DNA of 64,000 nucleotides, from NCBI GenBank assembly GCA_027923505.1, contig BROI01000023.1:186001-250000 (forward strand), read 5' to 3'. Positions within the stretch are counted from its first letter, which is position 1. Each line of letters begins with the position of its first letter. The translations under genes were made by a program, and so were the position numbers. This DNA comes from Mayamaea pseudoterrestris. Lineage: Eukaryota > Bacillariophyta > Bacillariophyceae > Sellaphorales > Sellaphoraceae. This document shows positions 1 through 9,316 of this stretch, piece after piece. The notes below the pieces were generated by a model. It was not told the DNA's origin. It did no database searches and saw only the letters and a program-made list of their open reading frames with translations.

Positions 1-1494
1 CAGACCCTTGAATACAACAAACATGCAATTTAACATTGAATGGGACTGATAGTCTTGTCATTTTGGGTGTGGAACCCATCACCATGCCAGGAGACTCCGC
101 ACATTCAACAAATGGTTGAATGTGCCAGCAGGGTCCCCTTTTTGGCTACAGGAATCATCAGCATTGCGTGCCGAGCCCTCCAATCCCTTTCATTTCATGT
201 TTGTTGACATGATGGGCTAGGAATGTGGTTACATGCACCTCAGTATCCATCACCATGGATGCTATTAGTGATACTTGGCAGATCCAAAAACTTGTTGGAT
301 CTGCGAGCCATGCACCTCAGGTGGCAAGTCCAGCTGCCTGAATGGCCCACAGACCCTGGAATACAACAAACATGCAATTCAACAATGAATGGGGCTGATA
401 GTCTTGTCATGTTGGGTGTGGAACCCATCACCATGCCAGGAGGCAACACCGCACAATCAACAAATGGTTGAATGTGCCAACAGTGCCCCCTTTTTGGCTA
501 CAGGGATCATCAGCAATGCGTGCCGAGCCCTCCAATCCCTTTCAATTCATGTTTGTTGACATGATGGGCTAGGAATGTGGTTACATGCACCTCAGTATCC
601 ATCACCATGGATGCTATTGGTGATACGTGGCAGATCCAACAACTTGTTGGATCTGTGAGCCATGCACCTCAGGTGGCAAGTCCAGCTGCCTGAATGGGCC
701 ACAGACCCTGGAATACAACAAACATGCAATTCAACATTGAATGGGACTGATAGTCTTGTCATTTTGGGTGTGGAACCCATCACCATGCCAGGAGACACCG
801 CACATTCAACAAATGGTTGAATGTGCCAGCAGGGTCCCCTTTTTGGCTACAGGGATCATCAGCATTGCGTGCCAAGCCCTCCAATCCCTTTCAATTCATG
901 TTTGTTGACATGATGGGCTTGGAATGTGGTTACATGCACCTCAGTATCCATCACCATGGATGCTATTGGTGATACTTGGCAGATCCAACAACTTGTTGGA
1001 TCTGCGAGCCATGCACCTCAAGTGGCAAGTCTAGCTGCCTGAATGGCCCACAGACCCTGGAATACAACAAACATGCAATTCAACATTGAATGGGACTGAT
1101 AGTCTTGTCATTTTGGGTGTGGAACCCATCACCATGCCAGGAGACTCCGCACCTTTAACAAATTGTTGAATGTGCCAGCAGTGCCCCTTTTTGGCTACAG
1201 GGATCATCACCATTGCGTGCCGAGCCCTCCAATCCCTTTCAATTCATGTTTGTTGACATGATGGGCTAGGAATGTGGTTACATGCACCTCAGTATCCATC
1301 ACCATGGATGCTATTGGTGATACTTGGCAGATCCAACAACTTGTTGGATCTGCCAACCATGCACCTCAAGTGGCAAGTCCAGCTGCCTGAATGGCCCACA
1401 GACCCTGGAATACAACTAACATGCAATTCAATATTGAATGGGACTGGTAGTTTTGTCATTTTGGGTGTGAAACCCATCACCATGCCAGGAGACG
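1..1494. repeat. ~350-bp tandem repeat array, left edge cut by the window
   Basis: About 4.2 copies of a 348-352 bp unit. The landmark GAATGTGGTTACATGCACC recurs at 221, 573, 922 and 1270. Copies differ by scattered substitutions and small indels. Each unit holds three inverted repeats: 11-bp arms AGATCCAACAA around a central C, CACATTCAAC facing GTTGAATGTG, and ATCCAT facing ATGGAT. The last copy breaks off near 1494, and unique sequence leads to the next gene. Small reading frames on both strands only reflect the repeat and are not called as genes. The array may continue to the left of the window. Confidence 0.93.
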
Positions 1495-1669
1495 CTTCAA
1501 GTTAACGAATGTGGCAAACTTTTTCTAACACTCGAATGCATGGCAGTGGTGCTGCAATTGGATCCAATGACACGTGTGAAGTTGCCAATGTGCTACTACA
1601 TGTTGGCAGAGAGGAGCTGTTAAATAAAGTTTTGCATCAGTAAATATGGATCGATGATTAAAGTAGTGA

Positions 1670-2635
1670 TTAAGGAATATAGTAGCCAGCATTTGCACTC
1701 TCATGAAGAGCCTCTCCCAATGGTTTGAAGAAAACAGGAGTTTCCTTGACCACTGAGAGGGACGTTACTTTTTCTTGTACAGCGAAGGCTGTTATCGCAA
1801 TCATTGCCAACCTGCCATTCTTGAGCTCCGCCAGCTGCATTCGCTTCTGTCCTTCCGTCTCCTTGAGGTAGAGTCCAAGCGGGTCGAAGCTGAGGTTGCC
1901 AGCAAAGTAGGAGGGGTTGTTGCTCTTGGCCTTGGAGATTCCGTACACGTCAATGGCCGCGGCAACTGTGAGAACAACGATCCAGTAAATAATGGGGCTG
2001 ACCTTTCCAAGCCCTCCGTTGAGGAGTGAGGGGGCGCGGCCGTCCACCCCAACCACTGGCGTGAGTCCAAGCGCGACGGCAATCTTCTTGTCCCAAAGTT
2101 TGCTGAGAGGCCAACCAGCGGCCGCCAACATGGCCTGTAATAAAGAGTCGCGAGGAATAAACATGAGTGAGATGTATGCATAAAGAATGCATTGTCTTGT
2201 TCGCAAGTATTGTGGGCAGGCACACACTCCCCAAAACCCCCAAACCGGAATCGAACCAAGGATAACCGGCTATATCACCTCTAAACACGCTGCTACTTTT
2301 CCGTCTGCTAGTGTACTATATGCTGCATACAAGGCACCATGCACTATGACAAGTAAAGGTATCGCTCTGGTTGCTGTTTTTCGTGTGCAACCTGCTACGT
2401 CCAAGGCAGCCTGACGCTCCATGAATGGAAGTGACTCGCTCATGCACAGCAATGACACTTTGGTTGGTTCCTGCATCTTGGGAGCAACTGGGACTAGCTC
2501 CTCCGGAAGAGTCGTTTCCTCATTCTTGGGAGTAATGTCCGTCATGCGAAGAGCTTGGTTCTTGGACATGGATTGCGACGTGAAAGCAGATGCGCCAGCT
2601 GACATGGCGAGGATGAGAGCAGCAGAGAACTTCAT
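1670..2635 (-). CDS. Fucoxanthin-chlorophyll a/c (LHC family) protein, atypical helix-1 region
   Basis: Light-harvesting antenna protein of the plastid. Exon 1 (2635-2399) starts with MKF, a hydrophobic signal peptide and the diatom-type cleavage site GASAF/T (residues 14-19), then a leader ending ESLPFMERQAALD, which is typical before the first LHC helix. The last exon (2134-1670) begins AMLAAAGWPL, has a middle membrane helix (IIYWIVVLTVAAAIDVYG) and the third LHC helix with the chlorophyll-binding motif ELKNGRLAM, and ends GYYIP. Splicing 2399 to 2134 (GTAGCA...TTACAG) keeps the frame and gives 233 residues, but lacks the first half of helix 1 with its usual E-x-K-H-x-R. The intron contains a GDIAG...WFD segment near 2250-2280 resembling the GDxGFDPL motif that normally precedes helix 1, but no clean exon. 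It may be an alternatively spliced, diverged or decaying copy. The family is sure; the exon model and subfamily (Lhcr-like) are uncertain. Confidence 0.72.
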
Positions 2636-2962
2636 TGTTGAATACTGTTTTGTTTGATGGTTGCGAGGCTGGACGGTGAGACGATGATCGAGAGCTTCGA
2701 ATGTAGATTGTGAAACGATTCGATAGTCTGCTGGATCGGCTGATGAGACGACAGGATGACGACGTAAGCTACGTGTTATATTGTGTGGATGAATCAGCAT
2801 CCAACAGGCTCTTTCGTGACCAAGCGCGAGACTTGTCGACTCATCGAAAGAGGTCGGTGGCATTGGTCGTCGACGATGATGATTGTGACGTTCGGTCCAG
2901 CGCATTGGCTGCGCTAGACTGGTATCGGAGCGGTACTGCGTGCATTGACTGTCGAACCATCA

Positions 2963-3190
2963 TAAAGCACGACGAGATCGTTTACGAGTACCAATGAAAA
3001 CTGCGTCATGAAACTATATGAAACGAGTGCCAGTGTCAATTACGTCACACGGCAGTAGTATGAAACAACTGCAAGTGAAAACTGCGTCACAAGGTTATAG
3101 TATGAAACGACTGCCAGTGAAAACTGCGTCACAAGGCAATAACACGAAATGAGTGCCAGTGAAAACTGCATTTTTTGTACTGACGACTGA
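2963..3190 (+). promoter_or_regulatory. Promoter cassette A: four 40-bp-spaced ACGTCA/GCGTCA boxes
   Basis: Tandem units of about 42 bp with the shared words GAAACGAGTGCCAGTG and AAAACTGCGTCA. The boxes are GCGTCA at 3003, ACGTCA at 3042, GCGTCA at 3084 and GCGTCA at 3126. The last box lies 129 bp before the ATG of the DEAD-box helicase at 3255. The cassette is homologous from its first bases (TAAAGCACGACGAGATCG) to its last (GTACTGACG) to the longer one at 23538-23978. ACGTCA and TGACGC (the complement of GCGTCA) match the CO2/cAMP-responsive elements described for the Phaeodactylum PtCA1 promoter. A regulatory role is inferred. Confidence 0.65.
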
Positions 3191-3254
3191 CGGATTCTGC
3201 GCGCGCCACCAACCATCACTTCACATTTTCGCTTCGTTCTATCAACTTATCAAC

Positions 3255-5756
3255 ATGGCCATGGAGAACCTTTTTACGGCCGCCGACGCTTCGCTCGGAC
3301 TGAACATTGTTTCTGTTCCGGCAGAAAAGACTACGGTGGTCAGACGGGCCAAGAAGAAGAACAAGTACGAAAAGCGACGACGCAAGGCCAAGGAGGCGCA
3401 GCAAGATCATTCTGGATCAGCGACATTTCGGCAAAGTCATCGAGAGCTACACTCGCAGACAAATGCAGCAGCTGGAAAGGAAGAAGATCGAATAGAAGAA
3501 GAAAATGATGTTAATGATCATGAGAATACGGATGAAGAAGAGCATGCGGATGAGCTTGCGAATGCTTCCGACGAAAACGATGCCGACGACGAACCTTCAC
3601 CTTCACTAGACAACCAAAGCGAAATCGATGCAGCCGATGAATCGCCTCAACAAGAAAATCCATTATCAACAAATCACTTACCAGGAGACGAGGAAGAAAG
3701 GGCCAAATACCTAGCCGAGTTTCACGCCCGACCAATGGAGCTTGATCGTCGCGCCGGGGTATCAAGTCGATCACTCGCTCGCTCCAAAGATTCTACGCAT
3801 TTATTCACGGAAACATCCGACTGGAACGCCTTTTCTATTCTGCACCCCAAGATTGTTGATTGCCTGCAGAATCATCTCAAGCTTGACAAACCAACGGTCA
3901 TTCAGAGTCGTACCCTTCCAGCTTTTCTCCAAGGCGACCAAAAACACAATCTACTCATTCATTCCGAAACGGGAAGTGGCAAAACGCTGGCCTATCTTTT
4001 ACCTATTCTACAGTCCCTGGCAGTCAACCAAAACGACGGCCAACTCGACAAGCGCCAGCGCGATAAAGCTGGTACTCGATGCATTATACTTTGTCCCACA
4101 CGAGAACTCGCCTCACAAATACTCACCGTTGTGGAACAAGTTTGTTCACATACATTCAATTGGATTGTTGCGGGCTGCTTGCTGGGAGAGGAGCGACGCA
4201 AGTCGGAAAAGGCACGGATTCGCAAGGGTGTGACAATATTGGCGGCCACGCCGGGTCGCATGCTCGACCACTTGGCCAAGACGGAATGTTTGCTCATGGC
4301 ATGCAAGGGAAAGGTAGAGTGGTTGGTTTTGGACGAAGCGGATCGTTTGCTTGATCTAGGCTTGGGTGATCAAGTCAAGCAGATTGTCCAGCGACTTCGA
4401 GCGAATCAGCCTGGGTCGGGTCGCAATGGAATCACCTGGCGATCGGTTTTGATTTCTGCGACAATTACATCGCACGTGGAGACACTGGCCAAGGACACTA
4501 TGATTGGTGGCGACAATAGCTGGGTCTGGGTCAAGGGAGGAGAAGAGGTCGAAACAACGTTTGCCGACTCGACGCCGCGGCAAGTGTCCCAGAATGTGAT
4601 TACAGTCAGCGCCAAACTCAAGCTGGCCGCACTTGTGGCCTTTCTAGTTCAGCGTGCCAAAAAGGGCGAGAGCTCGGTCGTTTTCATGGACACTTGTGCT
4701 GCCGTAGACTTTTACCATGCGCTCTTTCTGTCCATGAGTTCCATTTTGAGTGGCTCGACGACCGCCAGTGACGCCGTTCCCAACGGAATATTTGGTCAGA
4801 CGTGCCCCTTCTACAAGCTTCACGGAAGCGTTCCACATGGAGAGCGGCAACAGATTCTTCGACGTTTTCTGAAGCGAACAGAAGAAAAGACGGCTGGAGT
4901 GCTTTTGGCGACGGATGTGGCAGCTCGTGGATTAAACTTGCCGGACGTTGATTGGACAATTCAGTATGATCCTCCCAGCGAAGTGGCCGATTATGTGCAT
5001 CGTACTGGCCGCGTTGGTAGAGCAGGTCGAAAGGGCCATTCACTCTTGTTTCTGCTGTCGTCGGAGCGAAGTTTTCTGGACGTCTTGAAGAAGCAAGGCG
5101 TGAAGAAGATGAATGCCGTTTCGTTAACGTCGACTTTGAACGCTGCTGCCTTGATATGCGAGCAACTCACGCAAATTGGTATGCGAAGATCTGGAGGGGG
5201 CTCCGGAGGCTTTGGCGGTCCAGCAAAGTCAAGCTCAACGGATCGTAAAGGCGAAGCGTTTTGCACCGAAGTTCAAAATCGCCTGGAGGATTGCATTGTC
5301 AAGGACGATGCCAAGGTTCACGAGGAGGCGAAAGCAGCCCGAAAGGAACTCACCAAGGGTCAGCGACGCCACAAACCGAAAGCTGTGACAGGCACATTAA
5401 TGGAATTGGCTCGCAATGCTTACATATCTCATTTGCGAGCCTATCCGACCAAGGAAAAGTCGTTGCGCAACATTTTCGCCACCAAGTCTCTACACTACGG
5501 CCACGTGGCCCGATCATTTGCATTGAAGGAACCACCGACAAAGCTTACGAAAGAAACAAAGACCCCTCAGGCTTTTGTCGACAAGGAGTCCAAGAAGCAG
5601 AACAAGAGAATGTCTTTTGATCAACCGGATGGCGATGCGCCTGTCGGTGAGCGCGTCGTCAAGAAGACCAGGCGTGAGGATTTGACGCCGTATCAAGCAA
5701 AGGTATTGCTCATGGCGAACGCTTCGAGACTTGAACAGCAAAGCAATAGTTATTAG
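3255..5756 (+). CDS. DEAD-box ATP-dependent RNA helicase, DBP7/DDX31 type
   Basis: An 833-residue nucleolar RNA helicase expected to act in 60S ribosomal subunit assembly. The start at 3255 (MAMENLF, context CAACATGG) is preferred over an in-frame ATG at 3153, which lies inside the repeated promoter cassette. An acidic and basic low-complexity N-terminus with a lysine/arginine-rich stretch near residue 30 is followed by the Q-motif region (WNAFSILHPKI), motif I SETGSGKT (about 235), PTRELASQ, TPGR, DEAD in VLDEADRLLDLG (about 360), SAT, and in the second RecA domain TDVAARGLNLPDVD, QYDPPSEVADYVHRTGR and GRAGRKG (about 580). QYDPP and the C-terminal block AYISHLRAYP...LHYGHVARSFALKEPP are features of DBP7/DDX31 rather than other DEAD-box families. 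A basic tail ends the protein. One uninterrupted exon. Confidence 0.92.
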   Translation: MAMENLFTAADASLGLNIVSVPAEKTTVVRRAKKKNKYEKRRRKAKEAQQDHSGSATFRQSHRELHSQTNAAAGKEEDRIEEENDVNDHENTDEEEHADELANASDENDADDEPSPSLDNQSEIDAADESPQQENPLSTNHLPGDEEERAKYLAEFHARPMELDRRAGVSSRSLARSKDSTHLFTETSDWNAFSILHPKIVDCLQNHLKLDKPTVIQSRTLPAFLQGDQKHNLLIHSETGSGKTLAYLLPILQSLAVNQNDGQLDKRQRDKAGTRCIILCPTRELASQILTVVEQVCSHTFNWIVAGCLLGEERRKSEKARIRKGVTILAATPGRMLDHLAKTECLLMACKGKVEWLVLDEADRLLDLGLGDQVKQIVQRLRANQPGSGRNGITWRSVLISATITSHVETLAKDTMIGGDNSWVWVKGGEEVETTFADSTPRQVSQNVITVSAKLKLAALVAFLVQRAKKGESSVVFMDTCAAVDFYHALFLSMSSILSGSTTASDAVPNGIFGQTCPFYKLHGSVPHGERQQILRRFLKRTEEKTAGVLLATDVAARGLNLPDVDWTIQYDPPSEVADYVHRTGRVGRAGRKGHSLLFLLSSERSFLDVLKKQGVKKMNAVSLTSTLNAAALICEQLTQIGMRRSGGGSGGFGGPAKSSSTDRKGEAFCTEVQNRLEDCIVKDDAKVHEEAKAARKELTKGQRRHKPKAVTGTLMELARNAYISHLRAYPTKEKSLRNIFATKSLHYGHVARSFALKEPPTKLTKETKTPQAFVDKESKKQNKRMSFDQPDGDAPVGERVVKKTRREDLTPYQAKVLLMANASRLEQQSNSY

Positions 5757-5958
5757 TATGTATACATAGTGTTTATCGTTTTTCGTGTGCAGGAATACAT
5801 GTACCTACACCCTTATGGCTCGGTGCAACCTATCTACCGTCGAATTTCAAGCGATAAGTTTGCTGGCAATTACTTGAACGATAATAAGAAGCGCTCATCA
5901 CGTTCAATAAAAGTCTTCAAGGGCCGATGGTGGTAGGCAATATCTATTGTTAACGTTA

Positions 5959-7026
5959 TTATACTTGAGCTTGTGATTGCGATACTTGCTGCAACTGCGC
6001 TTCCAGCATGGCCTGTAGCTGCAAATTGTAAGCCAAAATGTTGCTGTTCATCTGATGTACCTTGCATGGGCAGATTTGCGGCGGCATGGATGCTTGCGGA
6101 GTCACAAACATGGCAAAGTCTGTTGGCATTTGCTGCTGCGGCAAGTTCCATGAGACTTCGCCACAGGCTGGCGCCGATACCGAGGCAATTGGACATACAA
6201 TGTTCATTGGAAGCTGCGATGGCATTGGAGAGTCGTCGGCGTCAAGTAGGAGCGACCGCGAATGTTTTCTTGGTTTCCGTCCAAGCAGTCCAGTTTGCGC
6301 GTACGACTTTAGATTAATTGATGGCGGCAAGAGGGAGTTCTTGAGAATGAAGCCGTTGAAATCCATCTTGGCGAATGGAACGGATGAGTCGAATGTAATG
6401 CCACCGTTAATGTCTTCCATAAAGGTTGATGTTCCACGCGAAAGAGGTGCGACCGGTCCGTCGATTGAAAAATCGCTAAAGCAACTGACATTATCCAAGT
6501 CATCGTCGTCATCCATCTTGTTGGCACCATGTTTTACTTCGGCGGCATCAATCGGAAGATTGTCTTGGTCGATTTCACTTTCTTGCTGGCTAAATGTGGA
6601 TGCTGTGCTAGCAGCGCTTGATCCAGAAACGGTGTCTCCTCCGCGACAGCTACTGGTGATGGTCTGGTCGGACTTGATGCTGCATGTCGCAGCATACTTG
6701 CTGTCAGGTTCCCTAATGGCTTGCTTGACCTTCTCAAAGGCTTCCTTGTCGGATAAGTGAACCCAGTGCTTGCCTTCTTTGCGCAGGAAGCGGCCGTTGC
6801 TTGCTTCAACAGCCTTGAAGATTGATTGGATCAAGAAGTTTTGCCGTTGCTTGTTTTGTAAAGCTTGATATATTGGCTTGTTGTGTTGAATGAGGCGACG
6901 ATACAAACGATTACCAGCGTGTCGGTTCGTCAAGCCACCTCGGCCGCATAGAATGTCGCGTTGGGTGTATGTGGTGAGCAGAACAGCAGCAGCTGAGTGG
7001 CTGGAGAGAGTTGATGATCGCTCCAT
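5959..7026 (-). CDS. DUF6824 domain protein (diatom-type, putative nuclear regulator)
   Basis: A 355-residue protein. Near residue 23 it carries the block DILCGRGGLTNRHAGNRLYR, followed by a QKR-rich stretch (ALQNKQRQNFLIQSIFKAV) and NGRFLRK...HWVHLSDKEAFEKVKQAIRE. This is the domain found in large diatom families annotated as DUF6824; its biochemical role is not known to me. The rest is Ser/Asp-rich, with an acidic patch (MDDDDDLDNVSCFSDFS) and a Gln-rich C-terminus (LQAMLEAQLQQVSQSQAQV), a composition like transcription-factor activation regions. An alternative in-frame start at 7179 would add 51 Ser/Arg-rich residues. It is divergent from the ETFRF1-like gene, with about 390 bp between the two starts. 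Confidence 0.82.
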   Translation of the reverse strand: MERSSTLSSHSAAAVLLTTYTQRDILCGRGGLTNRHAGNRLYRRLIQHNKPIYQALQNKQRQNFLIQSIFKAVEASNGRFLRKEGKHWVHLSDKEAFEKVKQAIREPDSKYAATCSIKSDQTITSSCRGGDTVSGSSAASTASTFSQQESEIDQDNLPIDAAEVKHGANKMDDDDDLDNVSCFSDFSIDGPVAPLSRGTSTFMEDINGGITFDSSVPFAKMDFNGFILKNSLLPPSINLKSYAQTGLLGRKPRKHSRSLLLDADDSPMPSQLPMNIVCPIASVSAPACGEVSWNLPQQQMPTDFAMFVTPQASMPPQICPCKVHQMNSNILAYNLQLQAMLEAQLQQVSQSQAQV

Positions 7027-7382
7027 TTTTGGTGTATTGTCACTTGATAACAGATTTGCGATGCTGTAAATGCTGGAATGCTTGGAGATGAAAGTGAAAC
7101 GTCTTGATCGGATAGTCGCTGCAGCAAAAGGTGGTCGTCGAGTTTGTGAGGACCTGCTGCTGCACCTCTGACGAGGCAACCGTGACTGAACATGTTTGAA
7201 AACTACTCTAGAGCGATCGATTCTGATGAATCAATCGACACTATTCTGTGTTGTAAGTATCGCTACAGAGTACTTCGTAACGGCTGTTAACGCCGATAAA
7301 ATCATCGAGGCTTCGTTGGAGTTCGTCTCATTCACACTTCCCCAGCAATTGATTATGGCACTGTTACCATAGCTAACATCGA

Positions 7383-7390
7383 TGACGTCA
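7383..7390. promoter_or_regulatory. Perfect palindromic CRE (TGACGTCA)
   Basis: TGACGTCA is the full bZIP (CREB/ATF) consensus. It sits between the divergent DUF6824 gene and the ETFRF1-like gene, 25 bp before the preferred ATG of the latter. An in-frame ATG at 7382 overlaps it, which argues for the ATG at 7415. Function is inferred from the motif only. Confidence 0.45.
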
Positions 7391-7414
7391 TATCTCCGAC
7401 GATCCGTTTCCACC

Positions 7415-7828
7415 ATGGAGATTCGACAACCGCCTTTCCTATTCACAGCGGTTACAGTATCCGATTATAGTATCGTGGGTACTACAAGTGGCATGATGAA
7501 TCCTCTCGTCCGCGACTTGTACAAGCGCGTCATTCACGTCGGCCGCGACTACCCGACTGGATTGCCGCACGTTCGCAAGGTTTGGAAAGATTCCATGCGG
7601 AACCGAGCCAACTGTCCAGCCTGCTACACTGATCCAGCTTCGTCGCAATGCCAGGAGGAGCTCTTTCATGCCGTCAATCGAGGAAGATTCATGGTCAAGG
7701 AGATGATTGGAGTCATAAAACTCAAGAAGTACAGAGCCATGAAGCAGCGATACGATCGCACCGATGAGACGCTAGAGGAAGCAATGGACCGAGTCGAACG
7801 ACTAGGGCATCAACAGCAGTCTCTTTAA
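7415..7828 (+). CDS. LYR-motif protein, ETFRF1/LYRM5-like (electron transfer flavoprotein regulator)
   Basis: A 137-residue protein of the mitochondrial LYR family. The line NPLVRDLYKRVIHVGRDYP carries the L-Y-K/R motif and matches the ETFRF1 signature (LYK..L..GRDYP). Downstream, GRFMVKEMIGVIKLKKYRAMKQRY matches the family's conserved C-terminal helix ending KYRAMKQRY. ETFRF1 strips FAD from electron transfer flavoprotein in the mitochondrial matrix, so a role in fatty acid or amino acid oxidation is expected. Starts at 7382, 7415 and 7493 are all in frame; 7415 has the best context (CCACCATGG), while 7493 would give a protein of the usual ETFRF1 length. An insert with Cys residues (NCPACYTDPASSQC) between the two conserved blocks is unusual for the family. 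Confidence 0.8.
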   Translation: MEIRQPPFLFTAVTVSDYSIVGTTSGMMNPLVRDLYKRVIHVGRDYPTGLPHVRKVWKDSMRNRANCPACYTDPASSQCQEELFHAVNRGRFMVKEMIGVIKLKKYRAMKQRYDRTDETLEEAMDRVERLGHQQQSL

Positions 7829-8014
7829 AATATCTGCAAAAGCATACGAGGCGCGCTTTTCCTTAAATTGATCGATGACTCTTGAAAGCCTAGCGAGAAT
7901 GATGGAATTCGAAATTTTTCGCGGTGCGAAGCAATGTCGCAATTTACAAGTGAAGCCGAAAGAACCTTCCTTACATTTGAATAAGCTTTTCTCTACGCAG
8001 CGGCAAAGCCTTCA

Positions 8015-8668
8015 TTGTTTGCATCAATGAACTTTTGTCGTCTATTTTGCAATTGGCATAAACCCATGACGCTCAAGGAATTACCAGTGATCGAAACTTG
8101 CCATGTTTGCTTCGGCAGGCAGATGCGTGGTTTCCAACTTGCGTGCTCACATGGCTACTGCGAATACTGCATGCGCCAAACCATGAGGACTGCCTTGAGC
8201 GATACTTCTCTCCTTCCGCTGCGCTGCTGCGAACTCCCTGTCAATGTAAACTACTCGAGGCTGGTGTTGGAGAGGGAGCAGGCCGATGAGCTCATGGCCA
8301 AGACTCGCAACTTGGAAGCCACGAACAAAATATTTTGTCCAAGCTGCTCCCAGATTATTAATGTGGATGCAACCAATCGCCAAACTCGCAACTACGTTAC
8401 ATGTACTTGTGGTGTTCGACTCTGTGTCGAGTGTCAAACGGCCGTTCATCCTGGCTTTTCCTGTCCGGAGAACAAGTCGGCGGTGTTGGGTTCGAACGAG
8501 CTAGTTTTAAGAATTGCGCGAGTCAATGGCTGGAAGCAATGCCCTCACTGCAAGATCTTAATAGAGCGGATCGCCGGTTGCAAGCACATGATATGCAGGA
8601 ATTGTCACAGTTCTTTCTGCTTTTCATGTCTCCAACCAAACCATCATTGCAGTTGCAGTGGTAGTTGA
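8015..8668 (+). CDS. RBR-type (RING1-IBR-RING2) E3 ubiquitin ligase, short paralogue
   Basis: A 217-residue protein made of almost nothing but the RBR module. RING1 is CHVCFGRQ...CSHGYCEYCMRQT...CCELP (residues about 30-75). The IBR is FCPSC...CTCGVRLCVECQTAVHPGFSC. RING2 is WKQCPHCKILIERIAGCKHM, with the expected catalytic cysteine C189 (the Cys of GCKHM), which accepts ubiquitin as a thioester before transfer. It aligns along its full length with the next gene (MTxxEL, RCCELP, SNELVL, NGWKQCP), so the two are tandem duplicates. It lacks the SAM domain and the cysteine-rich C-terminal tail of that paralogue and stops soon after RING2. Whether an upstream exon supplies a different N-terminus could not be seen. 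Confidence 0.82.
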   Translation: MFASMNFCRLFCNWHKPMTLKELPVIETCHVCFGRQMRGFQLACSHGYCEYCMRQTMRTALSDTSLLPLRCCELPVNVNYSRLVLEREQADELMAKTRNLEATNKIFCPSCSQIINVDATNRQTRNYVTCTCGVRLCVECQTAVHPGFSCPENKSAVLGSNELVLRIARVNGWKQCPHCKILIERIAGCKHMICRNCHSSFCFSCLQPNHHCSCSGS

Positions 8669-9316
8669 CGGTGTATGGCATTTGCTGCATGGCTTTCCGG
8701 GGAGGTTTTGGTGCTAACTGCTGAAAGGAAAATGCATTGAAGCAGTTTGCTATGCGGAAAGTTTAAATGGTCAACTCGAGGTTTCGTTGCGAAATGACCT
8801 CTGTTAATGTACATGTGTTCTTTGTGAGGGTCGAAGATTGTTTAACTAGCGACGCAAAGCGTTTGCTCCAAATTGAGGCGATCTCTTCAAGATTGTATCC
8901 AAAGAGGCTCGCAAACATGGTCCTCCAGCTAGTACAGCTCATTGTTGCCGGGGCCTGCGGCTTGGCGCGAGGCCTATCTGCAGTTGGAATCGTGCTCAGT
9001 TAAAGTTCTTTTCAACACAGCTACCGATAGTTTCATTTGTAGTTTTAGCTCCGCGTGGAGGCCTGTCAGTACAGACGTAACTCGAACATTCGTTGGCAAA
9101 GTCTTGATATAAGTCACATAGTGCTAGGTGAAGGTCGTGCAACTCGTCCGTGCAAAACCGCTGCGACGTCACGATTAAACCGAGGTTTTTATTTTTTCTT
9201 TCGTTGCCCCATCATCATGGTGCGAACGTCAGAGATCCATTTCCATTTCCATTTCATATAGAAAAGATCCATTGAAGATTAATGAGTAGAGAAAGAGGCG
9301 AGGCAGATTAAAGATC
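8669..9316. other. Intergenic spacer between the tandem RBR genes
   Basis: No gene, RNA or repeat recognised. Short reading frames at 8767-9003 and 9055-9261 lack recognisable composition or motifs. No remnant of the SAM domain or of the C-terminal zinc region of the paralogue was seen here. Confidence 0.5.

Noticed and set aside
2240-2262. GGTTCGATTCC on the minus strand, a perfect tRNA B-box, inside the LHC intron
   Set aside because: No matching A-box, acceptor stem or cloverleaf could be built around it; probably chance.
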